Shown: piece after piece, positions 31,090 through 43,228 of the stretch
Layout: every line of letters begins with the position of its first letter
How positions within the stretch are numbered: the stretch's first letter is position 1
From: Datura wrightii
Lineage: Eukaryota; Streptophyta; Magnoliopsida; Solanales; Solanaceae
NCBI GenBank assembly: GCA_035772735.1
Contig: JASDFA010000019.1
Coordinates: forward strand, 89,154,001 to 89,218,000
Direction: 5' to 3'
DNA length: 64,000 nucleotides
Made by a program: the position numbers and the translations under genes
Notes under the pieces: generated by a model
What the model saw: the letters and a program-made list of their open reading frames with translations, nothing else
Databases searched by the model: none
Told to the model about the DNA's origin: nothing

Positions 31090-34084
31090 TAAAATTAAAA
31101 TACTAACATGTATTTCTATCATTGTAGACTTCCATTCGGGATATGTTGATGTTTGAATGAAGGTATATGGATAAGTGGAATATGTTTTACAGTTGAGGTT
31201 GCAAGGTAATCAAAACTCACTTTTGAATTTGAAAAATATTATTTGGAGACCTGGTGACCATTCGATTTGATGGTGCTTCAAGAGTTGGGTGTGTCGATGC
31301 ATATATGTTGCTATTTTGAGAAGGAGAAGAAGACAAAGAGTTTGTAGAAGAACTTATAGTAGAGTTGATAGGCATATCATCCTGACTGACTTAACTGTGC
31401 GATCGATGAGAATACATGGAGTCGACCAAATTAGTAGTAGCGGGAATTGAAATTGGCAACAAGAGCTGAAGGAGGTTTTGAGGAAGAGGAAAAGATGAAA
31501 GGATCATCCGGACAAAATCAATTAGCTATGTGAGATAATTATGGATAAGAGAACTGAGGTTTGTTGGTTGTGATTAAAAAAATGTGTTCTATGAATATGA
31601 TATGCCTAGAAATATAAATTTTTAAAGTGGCAAGGTCTAGGCAAGTTTAACTATTTGTGGTAGCAAAATATCCTATGAATACACAAGGATTGGACTTGGG
31701 ATCAAGTTTGATTGATGTATAGGGATTTCACTATTAGTTTGAGATGGTTTGATGTAGTATTAAAGAGACACTGAAGTGGATACTTAAGACCAAGGAGAGG
31801 TGTTGACAGTCTATTTATGGTAGACTGCAGTTTGGAACACGGGGGAGCAAAATTTGAGAGGATGCATGGTGAAGAAGAGTTAAAGCGGTGTCCATAATGT
31901 GATGACGTTGTCTTTTGATAGAACCAACTTGTTGGGGAGTGTATGGAGGACTCGTAAGATGTTGGATTCCCAAGTTTAATAGAGTAGATAAGGTCAATGT
32001 GTTCACTATCCCCATTGATGTACAAGTTTTATTTGTCAATTGAAATTGATTTTGAATCATTAGAAAAAAATTAGTGAAAATTTCCTTCACGTCTAATTTG
32101 GATTTGAAAGAAAACAACAATGTGTATTTGATGAAATGATCAACAAAAATAACATAGAGTCTAAAATTATCAAAAGAGATAGTTGGAGAGGAACCCCGAA
32201 TGTCTAAGTAAACAACATCAAAAGGAATAGAACTTGTAATTGAATTGTCATCAATGGTAGATGATGACTCTTATTACATAAACACGAATTGAAAAATGTA
32301 AAAGACTCAACATGATTTACTGGTAGGTTAAACAAAGATAACACGAGCTTTGGTAATGTGAGGTTGAGGATGGTCAAAATGATCATGTCGTAGATGCAGT
32401 GATGGAGACGTTGATGCAATAAAATGTGCCTAAGGAAAAGTTGTGACATATGATCATGTTAGTTGGCCACTCATTGAGATTTCACTACTCTTTCCCTGAA
32501 GAATACATGCCCTCGTGCTTAAACCTTTCACAACAAAATAATGAAAAAAAAGTTAAATAAAAGTTATATTTTGTCTATAAAATTGAGTAACAAAGAACAA
32601 ACTTCTATTTTATAGTTGGAGAACAAAGAACATTTTTTAAGAGAAATTTGATTAGAAGACTAGGTGAAGATAAAGTATTGTGGCCAATATATGTGATAGA
32701 AATTCTTTTACCGTCACCAACAATCATTGCACTTGTTCTAGAGAGTTTGGTTGGAGTTTAAAGATATTGAGGGTTGTTTTTAATATAATGAGAGGCTTAA
32801 GAGTCAACAACCAAAGAGCTTCAGGTGTTAGAAGCATAAGATTGATGGTGACAAAATTGGCATATGTTTCAATCACATTGTATGATGTGGACCTACAAAC
32901 CTTTGCAATATGACCAAACTTATTACAAAGTTAACACTGGATCTTCTAGTTATTGCGCTTGGTGGTATTCTTCAAGGTGAAGGGATTGTTATTTGGGACA
33001 GAATATAAGTTATGGAAGTTGTAGGAATTAGATGGAGTAGTATTCCTATAATTGAAAGAGCTTTATTGTCTATTTCTGGAAGTATTATTATTGGAATATT
33101 GATGAAGTTGAGAAGTGATCATGGGTGTGTCAAATTTAGGCTATGAGTGTTTGATGAACATCTCAAGAGCAACGAGTTTGTTAAAGAGTTTTTCGAATGT
33201 GATAGGATTATCACAAGCTCTTATTGCTGCAGATAGTTCCTTGAATTTAGGACCTAAACAACTCAAGACCTTAATGATAAGTTCCTTGTTGTTAAAGGGT
33301 GAAACACTATAGACCAATTCATCTGAATGGACTTGATTTCTCTCATATAATCTCTGAATGGACATGTGTCTCATTTGATATTTGATGATCTAGCACCTTG
33401 TCCTTCCATAGAGATTTCTTCTCTATATTAGTATATGACAGTTGTGATTTATCTGAATTAATGGTCATTCTTTTGAATTTGAGAGAGTATCACGAAAACT
33501 AAAAATTCTTGAGTGCAATTTATTGTATTAAATTATTTGGAGAATGTCCCAAACTTCTTTGCCAGTGAAGCAAAAGTAATAAGGATAGCAATTATAGCAC
33601 TAAATGATGTTAGAATGGCATTACAAATATAGGATTATCATGAGCTCTTATTATTGAGATAGCTCCTTGAATTCGGAACCTAAACCGCTCAAGACCTTAA
33701 TGATAAGTTCCTTATTGTGAAGGAGTGAACCACTTAAGACCAAATCATCTGCAATGGACTTGATTTCACTCATTTAATCATTGATTGAATGTGCGTCTCA
33801 TTTGACATTTGATAAATTATCAAGCAAACTAAAAAATTCTTGAGTGCAATTTGTTGGCACAAGTTGTTTGGAGAATGTTCCAAGATTCTTTGGCAGTGAA
33901 TCATGAGCAATGAGGCTAGTAATTATAGTGTTAACTAATGTCATAATAGCATGACGATAAGATTGTCTTCTCGCTGCCACAATTTGAAGTTGAACTTGGG
34001 GGATTGTTGGTAGTGAAGAATGAGCAATGAGAGTAACAATTATAGCATCAATTGAAGCCATAATGGCATTGCGAACAAGATTGT
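31090..34084 (-). pseudogene. Ty1/copia element remnant (gag, PR, INT, start of RT)
   Basis: Read leftwards, 33141-34084 is copia gag (ELIIKVLSCLGPKFKELSAA, ITFEKLFNKLVALE), including tandemly duplicated segments. Near 32900-32940 is the zinc knuckle C-x2-C-NKFG-H-IAKV-C with one stop inside. Protease-like sequence follows, with a GDGK motif. The integrase core is at 31815-32120 (GIQHLTSPPYTPQQVG, MDTALTLLHHAS) and its end at about 31660-31720 (PCVFIGY). The start of RT near 31110 has YPEWKSTM, after which the element is lost in AT-rich DNA. Stops are everywhere. The polarity and order gag-PR-INT-RT identify copia. Element P begins exactly at its right side. Confidence 0.8.
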
Positions 34085-36320
34085 TGTAACATCCCAAAAG
34101 TCCCTAAGATCAAACACGAGGGTTGAAATGGAGAAAACAGAAAAATCTGCACCAAGGTCACAGGATGAGTAGTCCAGCGACCCCTCGAGTGACCTAACAA
34201 TGACCCATTAGGTGGTGCCAAGTTTAAGAAAATGTTAAATTTTTGGAATTCATGACGAAGGGGGCAATGAGTTGTTAGGCCTCTCTACTATTCGTGGTAT
34301 GACCCGTTAAGTGTGCAATGGTAGAGAAAATGTTAATTTCCTGTGTACTTTATGGATTTAGAAAATGAGTCGTCAAGTCCCCTAACGACCCATTAAGTGG
34401 CTCATTGAGTGAAAAAGATCAAAGTGTGGGGAAGTGGTTGCCAGTGGCAATGGGTCAGGGGATGACCTGTCATGTCTCCTGACGGGTCATCCAGTCCCTC
34501 GTTGGATCTGGCAGTGTGATTTTCCTGTCAGATCATTAAGGGTGTTTTCATAATTCCTAATTTCCTAGCTCCTAAACTAAGTCATTTTAAGCCTTATAAA
34601 GGGTGTTTATAAGGTTTTTAATTATCCTAAACCCTCATTCTACTCCTAACATCCCTAAGTGAAGATCAAATCCCCTCAAGAAGAAGCTAGGGTTCTTCAT
34701 CAAATCTTGCTCAATTCCCTTTGGGTTTCTAATCAAGTTGAGAATTCTTCAAGCCCAAGTATGTAGGGTTATGAATGGGGGAAAATCTTCCACTCTCATT
34801 CCCAATTTCATCCCAATTCTATAATTCAAGTCTCTAAGCATGTCAAAATTGAATTCTAGGGTTATTGCTCATTTTTTGTGAAATCTTCCATACTTTCTCT
34901 ATGGGTATAATCCCATAATGTTTTGATTGATGTTTTATGTCTATTAGGGCAAATTTAATCCTCAATTTAATTATAAATTCATGATTTCAAATTTTTATGC
35001 CCTATTATGCATGATTTATGAAATTTAAGCTTATGAGTCCATGATTTCAAGTATGATGAATTAAATTATGTTTTATGATCATAATGCATGATTTCTACAA
35101 GAACCCTTCATGAATTTATGAATTTTAGAGTATGACGATTTCCTCAAGTATGCATGGCTTTTATAAAATCAAGTTTATGATCATTGGCCGACTCACCGGC
35201 CTATTTTATGGCTAGTTCATGTTTCTCAAGCATGATTATGAATCTCTTGATCTCAACTAGCCCATGTACTTCAAGTATATTTCATGATTATTATATGAGC
35301 ACTATATATGTTCTGGGAGTAGTATTTAACACCGAGTAGACCGGGGTTTCAGCGCATCCAGGTCCCAAGACTACGTGCCAGCATAGCCATGATGGGGTCC
35401 TCCATGAAAGTGTCTCCCATGCCTATATGGGCCACCCATGAATGATATCACGCCTTTTTCATGGTTCTACTCTTTTCAAGGTACGAACACCCTCTCGACT
35501 AGGGATTTACAGCTCGCGCTCCGTGTATGCTCATGTGGGGTATGTCGGTTATAAAAATCTCCCACTGTTCCTCATGTTTTCAGTTACTCATATTCATGAC
35601 TTATGATACTATGTTTTAGAGCATATTTGACCCGTTGATCAATTTATGAGCTCTCACTTACGATTTCAAGCATGACAAGTTATATGGTTTTTATTTCTAA
35701 ACCTTGGGTCATTATGTTCAAATTATAATGAATAGATTACGAATCTATATATATACTTAGTATTTATGGCTTTTAGCATGTTGTCCTTACTCTTATGATT
35801 TTTATTGATTTAACTCATGATTTCATACTATCATATTACTAGCATGTTTTACTTACCTTACATACTCGGTACATTCAAAGTACTGACCGCATACTCTATG
35901 CTATATCTTCTCATGATATAGATTTGGGTGATCCATCTCAGTTTCGCTGATAGTTTGCTCCCGACTAGTCCAGCTCTACTCCCTCTTGAGTAAGTCCTCA
36001 TTCCTCGAGGACGTTATCATCTTTATGTTTTGATTATGTCTTTCAGTTTCAGATGCAGTAAGCTAGTTAGGGGTGTTGTCCCATCAGCTCGTCATAGTAG
36101 TAGAAGCTCTTCACACAAGCATGTATAGACTGTCCAACATTTTTGTTTGTGTTTACACTTTTGTTCTTATGATAACAAACTTCTTCTTATATCATGATCA
36201 TGCTTTATTTCTGCTTAGTAAGGCTCTCATCTTGCTACTTATGTACCATGGTTAGCTTGGATCCATTCATGGTATCTAGGTCCCGTGTCTCAGTCTGGGG
36301 TGTCGGCTCGGGTTGTGACA
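34085..36320 (+). repeat. 5' LTR of element P
   Basis: 2236 bp, TGTAACATCCC to GGTTGTGACA. GC-rich words related to ACGACCCATTAAGTGG and GACGGGTCATCC lie at 34160-34510, just upstream of a TATA box (CCTTATAAAGG, about 34592-34602). The rest is AT-rich. Nothing else is coded. Confidence 0.9.
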
Positions 36321-36323
36321 AAC

Positions 36324-36337
36324 TTGATATCAGAGCC
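36324..36337 (+). other. Primer-binding site of P (initiator tRNA-Met type)
   Basis: TTGATATCAGAGCC, one base from TTGGTATCAGAGC, lies 3 nt after the LTR end. Confidence 0.85.
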
Positions 36338-36529
36338 AAGGTTTAGATGTGTCCTAGGATATCTGAAAGTCACATTAAGTAGAGTATTTTCTAAGGGTGT
36401 GAATCACACCACACTTATGGAAAAGAGGCTGGGAGATGTTTTAGGAAATTTTCGTTCTTTCATGATCCATGTCATGTGATGAAGTAACTCTCTATTCCTC
36501 TAACTCATGCTATGCATGTTTGTAGAAAT

Positions 36530-36880
36530 ATGCCTCCCTGTCGAGTCAACGGAAAAAGAAATGGCAACGGAATTGCCATGGCAATGGCAATGGAATTACC
36601 ATGGCAATGGAAACGGAGATGGGCATCAGCCAGCCCCACTAGCTCCAGTAGATCCCTTTCTTGAGCAGTTAATCATGCTGGGATCAGGATAGCTTTTCAG
36701 ATATTGGCCTAGGCGATGACATCCTCGATGAACTAGCAGGCAGTGGCCATGTCCACCAGAATGGGAATGCATTAGCAGCGAGAGTGCGAGACTTCCTCAA
36801 GATGAACCCACTTGAGTTTCTTGGGTTGAAGGTGGATGAAGACCTATATGAGTTTATAGAGGATATTTAGAAGATCACCT
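36530..36880 (+). pseudogene. P gag, N-terminal part, broken
   Basis: Opens with MPPCRVNG, followed by a run of ATGGCAATGG repeats that has shifted the frame. After stops it reads RVRDFLKMNPLEFLGLKVDE and EFIEDI, the start of the capsid domain also seen in T (FLSMNLPRFLGSKVDED). Solo LTR S1 then interrupts it. Confidence 0.8.
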
Positions 36881-36885
36881 AGATT

Positions 36886-39161
36886 TGTCACAACCCGAAC
36901 GTACAGCCGGATCGTAGACACGGGAAAAGGAGTCCCGAGAGACACCAAGGCGACCCATGTCATGAGCATACATCTAATTCAATCACATGAGTGGAAGACT
37001 TAGCATAGAGAACGTAGTCATAACATAACATAAGGAAAAATAGTATAATACTTATACAATACGGCGGAATACAACTTTTTTATCTGATAAGCCTCTAAAC
37101 ATGAAAGGCAGATTGATGGGACAACTCCCCAACTAATCCGACATCCAGAAACTAAAGGAATAACATAGAGTGTGAACATGCAGCCCTCGGAACATGAGAA
37201 CTCACCAAGTACGCAGTGAGCAAGTCCGAATCTATCTACGATTGAGGATGAGCCTGAGAACTGGGACCTGTATCATGAGACGATACAGCATAGAAAGTAT
37301 GCAATTAGTACGTGGAATGTACTGAGTATGAAAGGTAAGTAAAACGGACATTTAAAACATGTATAAAACTCATAAATGGTCTTAAGAGTATTACAATATG
37401 CTCATAACATAATTATCGTAATATAATATAAGGCTCAAGGTTTTTGAAACATTCATAATACAATCGTAATCATAATCATAAGAGAAAATCTCTATTGAAC
37501 ATGACTTGAGCCAATATACATAATCATAAACATGCATAAGTCATGAGGAACAGTGGGAGATTCTCTTAACCGACATACCCCATATGAGCACACATGAAGC
37601 CCAACTTGTAACCCTAGTCGGGAGGGTGTTCGTACCTTGCCAAGGATAGGAACCATGAAGGGCGTGGTCACACATGAAAAGGCCATTTGGGCCAGGGAAA
37701 AACATGAATGGGTCCCAACATACCTACGGTGGCACGTAGTTCATGAGATCCGAGACTTAACCTGAGCCCGGACCTACTCGGTGTTCGATACTACTCCCAA
37801 AATATATATAGTGCTCATAACAATACATACATTATTTCATGGGCTAGTCAAATCAGGATAATCGTAAACATGCTTGAACATACATGAACTAGCCATGACT
37901 TGAGGCCCGTGAGTCTCCCAAAACATAATTCATGCTTAATAAAATACATACATACTTGTAGATCATGCATATAGTTTAAATTTCCATAAGATCAATAATA
38001 GATAACATAATATAATCTTGATTTAATTCATAATACATGCTGGGCTTATCAAAAACGTCAATGAATTAATGGATCATAAATCGATTTATCATGGGCATGC
38101 ATAATCAGGTTTAAATGATTAGAAATTTGAAATCAGCCATACTAATATCAATTTAGAGCTCAAAATATGATCAAATCAGTAGATAATGATAGGGTTTCAA
38201 AATCACAAGACCCATAATTAAATCATTAAAATTTATATAAACCGAATATAAAACCCCATGAGTTTTCAAATAAATTTTAAGTAATTAACATAGAAGGAGC
38301 ATGGGTGTGAAAGAATCCACCCATTGAATACCTTACACACCTGGGATTATCAACTCCTAACCCTCCTTAAAAGCCCAAAAATGAAATTGAAGGAATTGGG
38401 GTGAAAAGCTTGAAATCTCCCTTAAGATCACTTGTCAAAATCCTTGCATGCATGAATGGGAGCTTAGGAAGGTCTATTTTCTTAAAAACCCAGCTTTCCA
38501 AAGCCAAAATGACATAGTTTAGGGCCTTATATCATGAAAAAGTAAAAAATACCCTTAATGAACTTGCCCTGAAAACTGGCCGGATGGATCCCCCGAGTGG
38601 TACCAATGGGTCGTGGCCACCAACGGTCCGTCATGTCCCTCGTGGAATAGACTGCTGAATGACCTAGTCTCAGATCCAATCAAAAGGTCGACAGGACGAC
38701 CCGTACCTCCATCCCACGACTCGTTACATCGTCCGTTGTTTGCTTCATCATAAAATCTGAACCCACTTACCATGAGCCCCACCATGACTCATGATTCCTT
38801 CCAATGAGTTGTGGTCTCAACCCGTCACCTACACTGGATATTCTTACCCTCCAACAACGACCACAACCAATGACCCGTGGCTTCTCCTAACGGGTCGTTG
38901 TGTTTTCCGTTGCTTACACTGTCGCCCAGCTTGACCCTAACCACGATTAAAAAGGACGGCCCGTTATATCCCATAATGGGTCATCATACCTCTCGTTATA
39001 TCTCTTCTACCATCCTTTCCCCAACCAACGACAGCATACAACGACTAGTGGTTTGATACCACGAGTCGTTCTGTGGTCCGTCATGTGACTTTTTCCCAAT
39101 TTCTGCAGTTTTCAACTTTCAACCTCCCGGGTCTATTCTTACGCACTTACGGGGTATTACA
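36886..39161 (-). mobile_element. Solo LTR S1 (Del/Tekay type) with AGATT target duplication
   Basis: 2276 bp flanked by AGATT at 36881-36885 and 39162-39166. In sense it starts TGTAATACCCCG (39161) and ends TCGGGTTGTGACA (36886). Words such as ACGACCCGT, TAACGGGTCGTTG and CACGACTCGTTA fill 38560-39085, directly upstream of a GATATAAGG TATA-like site (38525-38533). No internal sequence remains, so unequal LTR recombination is the likely origin. Confidence 0.9.
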
Positions 39162-39166
39162 AGATT

Positions 39167-40060
39167 ATGGGGATGACTGGATAGGAGAGTGGAGACTTAG
39201 ACTCCTATCAGCTAAAGGGGGTTGCTCATATATGGTTCTAGTAGTGGAAGGATAGTAGAGGAGAAAATACAGCCCCCATTGGTTGGGATGAGTTTGTTAC
39301 CGCTTTTTTAGATAGATTCTTTCCTCGAGAGTTGAGAGAGGCAAAGGAAGTTGAGTTCATCAATCTGAAGCAGAACAACATGACTGTCCAAGGATATGCA
39401 TTGGAGTTTACTGGGTTGTCCAAATATGCACCGGAGATAGTTGTCGATCCGAGGGCTTGTATAAGTAAGTTTGTGAATGGAGTGGCAGATTCATTGGTCA
39501 AGGAGTGCAGGACCGCAATGTTGATCAATGATATAGATTTCTCTCGGCTGATCATATATGCCCAGTGGATAAAGGCGGAGTAGATGAAGGAGAAGGAGAG
39601 AGAGGCCAAGAAGGCCAGGATAGAGAGTCATAGGCACTTTCAGCAGAGATCCGGTGGTGGACCTCACCTTCAATTCCGCCAAAGGTCATCAGCTCCATCT
39701 CTTTTATTAGCCAGCATTCCATCCATACCTCGAGGGGAATAGAAGGGTAGAGCGTCAGGCTCTAGAGGCCAGAGGGCATGGCAGGGGAGCAAATTTTTCC
39801 AACATGTGCGAGGTGTCGTAAAAACCACCCTGGGTGATACTTAGTTGGCTCAGATGCTTGTTTTGGGTGTGGAAAACCTGGACACAGACTCAAGGATTTT
39901 GCTTTAGCCAGATAGAGCGATGATGGGGTACACACCCCATCCACCAGTTTAGCAGCTCCAACAAAAGCCTATCTCAACAGGGTGCCTCTTCTAGTGCAAG
40001 TGGCAGACAGCGCCAAAACAGGTTCTACGCACTAACATCTCATCAGGAGCAGGACTGCTC
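39167..40060 (+). pseudogene. P gag, C-terminal part, broken
   Basis: Continues the capsid domain directly after S1: QLKGVAHIW, GWDEFVTAFLDRFFPRELREA, FINLKQNNMTVQGYALEF and GLSKYAPEIVVDPRA (39332-39583). The zinc knuckle near 39860-39905 reads CFGCGKPGHRLKDF, where the last Cys of C-x2-C-x4-H-x4-C is Phe. Several stops interrupt it. Confidence 0.85.
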
Positions 40061-41712
40061 ACCCGATATGGTCATTGGTATGTTACGAGTATCCATCTTA
40101 ATGATTATGTGTTATTAGATTCAAGGGATACATTGTCTTTTGTGACTCCTTATGTGGCTGTTAGTTTCGAGTCAGTCCCAAAATCCTATCAGAACCCTTC
40201 TCAGTCTTTACTTCATCCGTGAGTCAATTTTAGCTTGACGGATATATAGAAATTGCGCTATCACAATTTCTTAGAAAGTCACCTCAGCCGACCTACTGGA
40301 GTTAGATATGAACAATTTCGATGTTATATTCGATATGGATTGGTTACATGTTTGTTATGCTTCAGTGAATTGTAGAACCCGTACAGTAGAGTTTTGATTT
40401 TTGGCTAATCACTCCTAGAGTGGAAGGGTAGTTTAGTTGTGCCAATAGGTCGCTTTGTATCCTACCTCAAGGCCAAGAAGATAATCTCCAAGGTTGTGTG
40501 TACCATCTAGTTTGGGTCAACGATGCTACGTCCGAGACCCCGACTCTTGAGTTACTTCCTATTGTAAGTGAGTATCCAAAGGTGTTCCTAGATGATCTAC
40601 CAGGAGTCCTCCTAAGTGGGAGATTGACTTTGGTATTGACCTTCTCCCTGATACGCAGCCCATATCTATCTCTCCTTACAGAATGGCTCCAACCGAGCTA
40701 AAGGAGTTGAAAGAGTAGTTGAAGGATCTTTTAGATAGGGTTTCATGAGGCCTAGTAAGTCCCCATTGGGTGCTCTGATTCTCTTTGCTGGGAAGAAGAA
40801 TGGTTCCCTTAGGATGTGCATTAATTATCGACAGTTGAACAAGGTCAAAATCAAGAATAAGTATCCCCCCCTCGGATTGATGACCTATTTGATCAACGTC
40901 AAGGTGTTAAGTGCTTCTCTAAGATAGACCTCAAATCCGACTACCACCAGCTCAGAGTTATGGAGAGTGACATTCTAAAGACAGCCTTTAAGACTCGGTA
41001 TGGGCACTCTGAGTTTGTTGTTATGTCTTTTAGACTAATTAATGCCCCTGTAGCTTTTATGGACTTGATGAACAGAGTGTTCAAGAAGTATTCGGATATG
41101 TTCCTGATTATCTTCATAGATGATATTCTCATATGCTCTCGGAGTGAGAAGGATCATGCCGCTCATTTGAGGATTGTATTGCAGACTCTCAAGGATAGCC
41201 AGCTATTTGCTAAATTCAACAAGTGTGAATTTTGGATGAACTCAGTAGTGTCTAGCGAGGGTGTGCAGATGCACTCACAAAGATAAAAACAGTGAAGAAT
41301 TGGCGTAGACCTGTCAGTCCTATAGATATTAGGAGCTTTTAGGGTTTAGCTATCTACTATAAGAGGTTTGTAGAGGGATTTTCATCCATTGTAGCACCGT
41401 TGACTAATTTGACCCGGAAGAAGGTCAAATTTTAGTGGTCGGATTCTTGTGAGAAGAGTTTTCAGAAGTTAAAGACTCGACTCACTTCAAGCACCCAGTA
41501 TTGACCCTACCGGAGGGCACGAATGGTTTGGTTGTGTATTATGATGCTTTCAGGGTTGGTCTTGGTTACGGATTGATGCAGCATGGAAGGTCATTGTGTA
41601 TGCCTCTGGACAGGTAAAGTCTCATGATAAGAATTATTTGAATGCATGACCTAGTGTTGGCAGCAGTGGTGTTTGCTTTGAAGATTTGGAGGCACTATTT
41701 GTATGGGTGCAT
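40061..41712 (+). pseudogene. P protease-reverse transcriptase-RNase H (first part), broken
   Basis: Protease-like sequence runs from about 40080 to 40400 (NNFDVIFDMDWLHVCYASVN). RT begins near 40650 (PYRMAPTELKELKE), continues at 40745-40927 (CINYRQLNKVKIKNKYPP) and 40960-41286 (KTAFKTRYGHSEFVVMSFRL, catalytic IIFIDDILICSRSEK, LFAKFNKCEFW). Thumb and RNase H follow in other frames (GLAIYYKRFVEGFSSI; YYDAFRVGLGYGLMQ) and stop at solo LTR S2 in the middle of HYLYG. Confidence 0.85.
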
Positions 41713-43228
41713 TGATAACGTCCAAACTACACCCCTCTTGAAAAGAGAGTGTAAATGGTCATTTCTCAAAACAAATATTCCCGACGGATGTCGGAGTCGA
41801 ATCCCATAGAGAATTGAGTTAATAATTCAAGAGTTATAAACTAATTCAAACTAGAGCGCAAAGTTGTTCAACAATTGAAAATCAAATTAGGGGAAAATTA
41901 AGGGGAAAACACTATCTAATTCTAATTTAAACTAAGTGGAGGAAATTCTAATTGTTGCAGTCATAAGTGAGATGGCTAGCATTATACTATAGATGAATTT
42001 ACCACTAAATCAGGATTTTCTTGAATGCCTTAGACTCAAAATTAGCATAGATAGCAGTGGATAATTCACATTCTCTTGTTTTTCAACCACAAGGGCCTTG
42101 GGTTTTCTCAAATCTCATTCAAGTTATCAACCACAAAAGCTTGAGGAAGGACTAGCTATTCCTAGCCTTGACCTTTAATGAAGTGAAAATGTGGGTATTG
42201 ACTATCTCTAGATCAATCCCACACACCAACACTCCAATTCCTCACTATTATATTCTCACCCAATTCTCACTTTTCTCTCTCAAGCAAAAAAAAGAAAAGT
42301 CAAGCACAATTCATGTTTGCAAACCATCAATTTTAGCAATTAAAACTCGGTAGAAGAGAATAGATCTATGATTGAAACAAGAATCCAAGAGCAATTCATC
42401 AAAACCCAATCAATTGAACAAACCCGCCATGAAAACACCCTTAGCTAGCAAATTAGTTATGCATATTTAAAGATAGAGAGAAAATACCGAGAGGATTCCT
42501 CTCACATTTATCATATTAGCTTCACGAGTTTGCTTCACAAGCTCTTACAACAATGGTGGAATTCCCCCAAAATGGGTTAAAGAAAAAGAAGAAGAAAAGC
42601 ACTATTCAACTCTACAATTCTATGGTGAAAAGATGTGTCAAAGATGAATAATTGATGATTGAATTGAGTTGTGTACAATGAGAGTGATGTAAATATTTGT
42701 ACTTTCTTGTATACAACTTTCCCCAAGTTCCCTTGAGGCTTTTAGATGCTTTGAGACCTTTCTGGACCTTTTTACCTTTCATTGGATGGCTTACTTGTGA
42801 AACGTCAGGTGCCAATCCACGGAGCACTGACTATCATCCGAAATAAAACAGTGCACTGGTAGTGACCACCGGCGATTCGCCGCTGCCCAACTACTAAATG
42901 TCGGTGAGTAGTCGGTCTGGGCAATGGCTTCGGCATTTTACCTGCATTTTGCCCTTTTGATCCGCGTTTAGCCGATTCAAAGCATGTCCTTACACCTCTT
43001 TTTGAGCTCAAATCTTCCTTTATCTTTGGCTCCTTTCTTTCATATGCTAACTCATTAAATTTCATCTCGAACCTCATGCATTTTTCTCGATTTCATGCTT
43101 TCTCTACTCAAGTGACATACCTACAAAGAATAAAAGACAAAGAGCATAATATCCACATAAATAATTTGAAAACTAAGCAAAAACGCATGCTTAGGAGCCT
43201 AAAGAGTTGGTAAATTACCAACTCATCA
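41713..43228 (-). mobile_element. Solo LTR S2 (Athila/Tat type) with TGCAT target duplication
   Basis: 1516 bp flanked by TGCAT at 41708-41712 and 43229-43233, inserted in the P RNase H. In sense it starts TGATGAGTTGGTAATTTACC and ends GGACGTTATCA. The U5 motif TATGGGATTCGAC (41796-41810) is followed by the stem CCGAC/GTCGG (41781-41794). GC-rich words (CCGGCGATTCGCCG, ACTCACCGACATTTAGTAG) lie at 42800-42960. The start resembles S4 (TGATAAGTTGGTATCTTGACC), so S2 and S4 are related. Confidence 0.9.
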
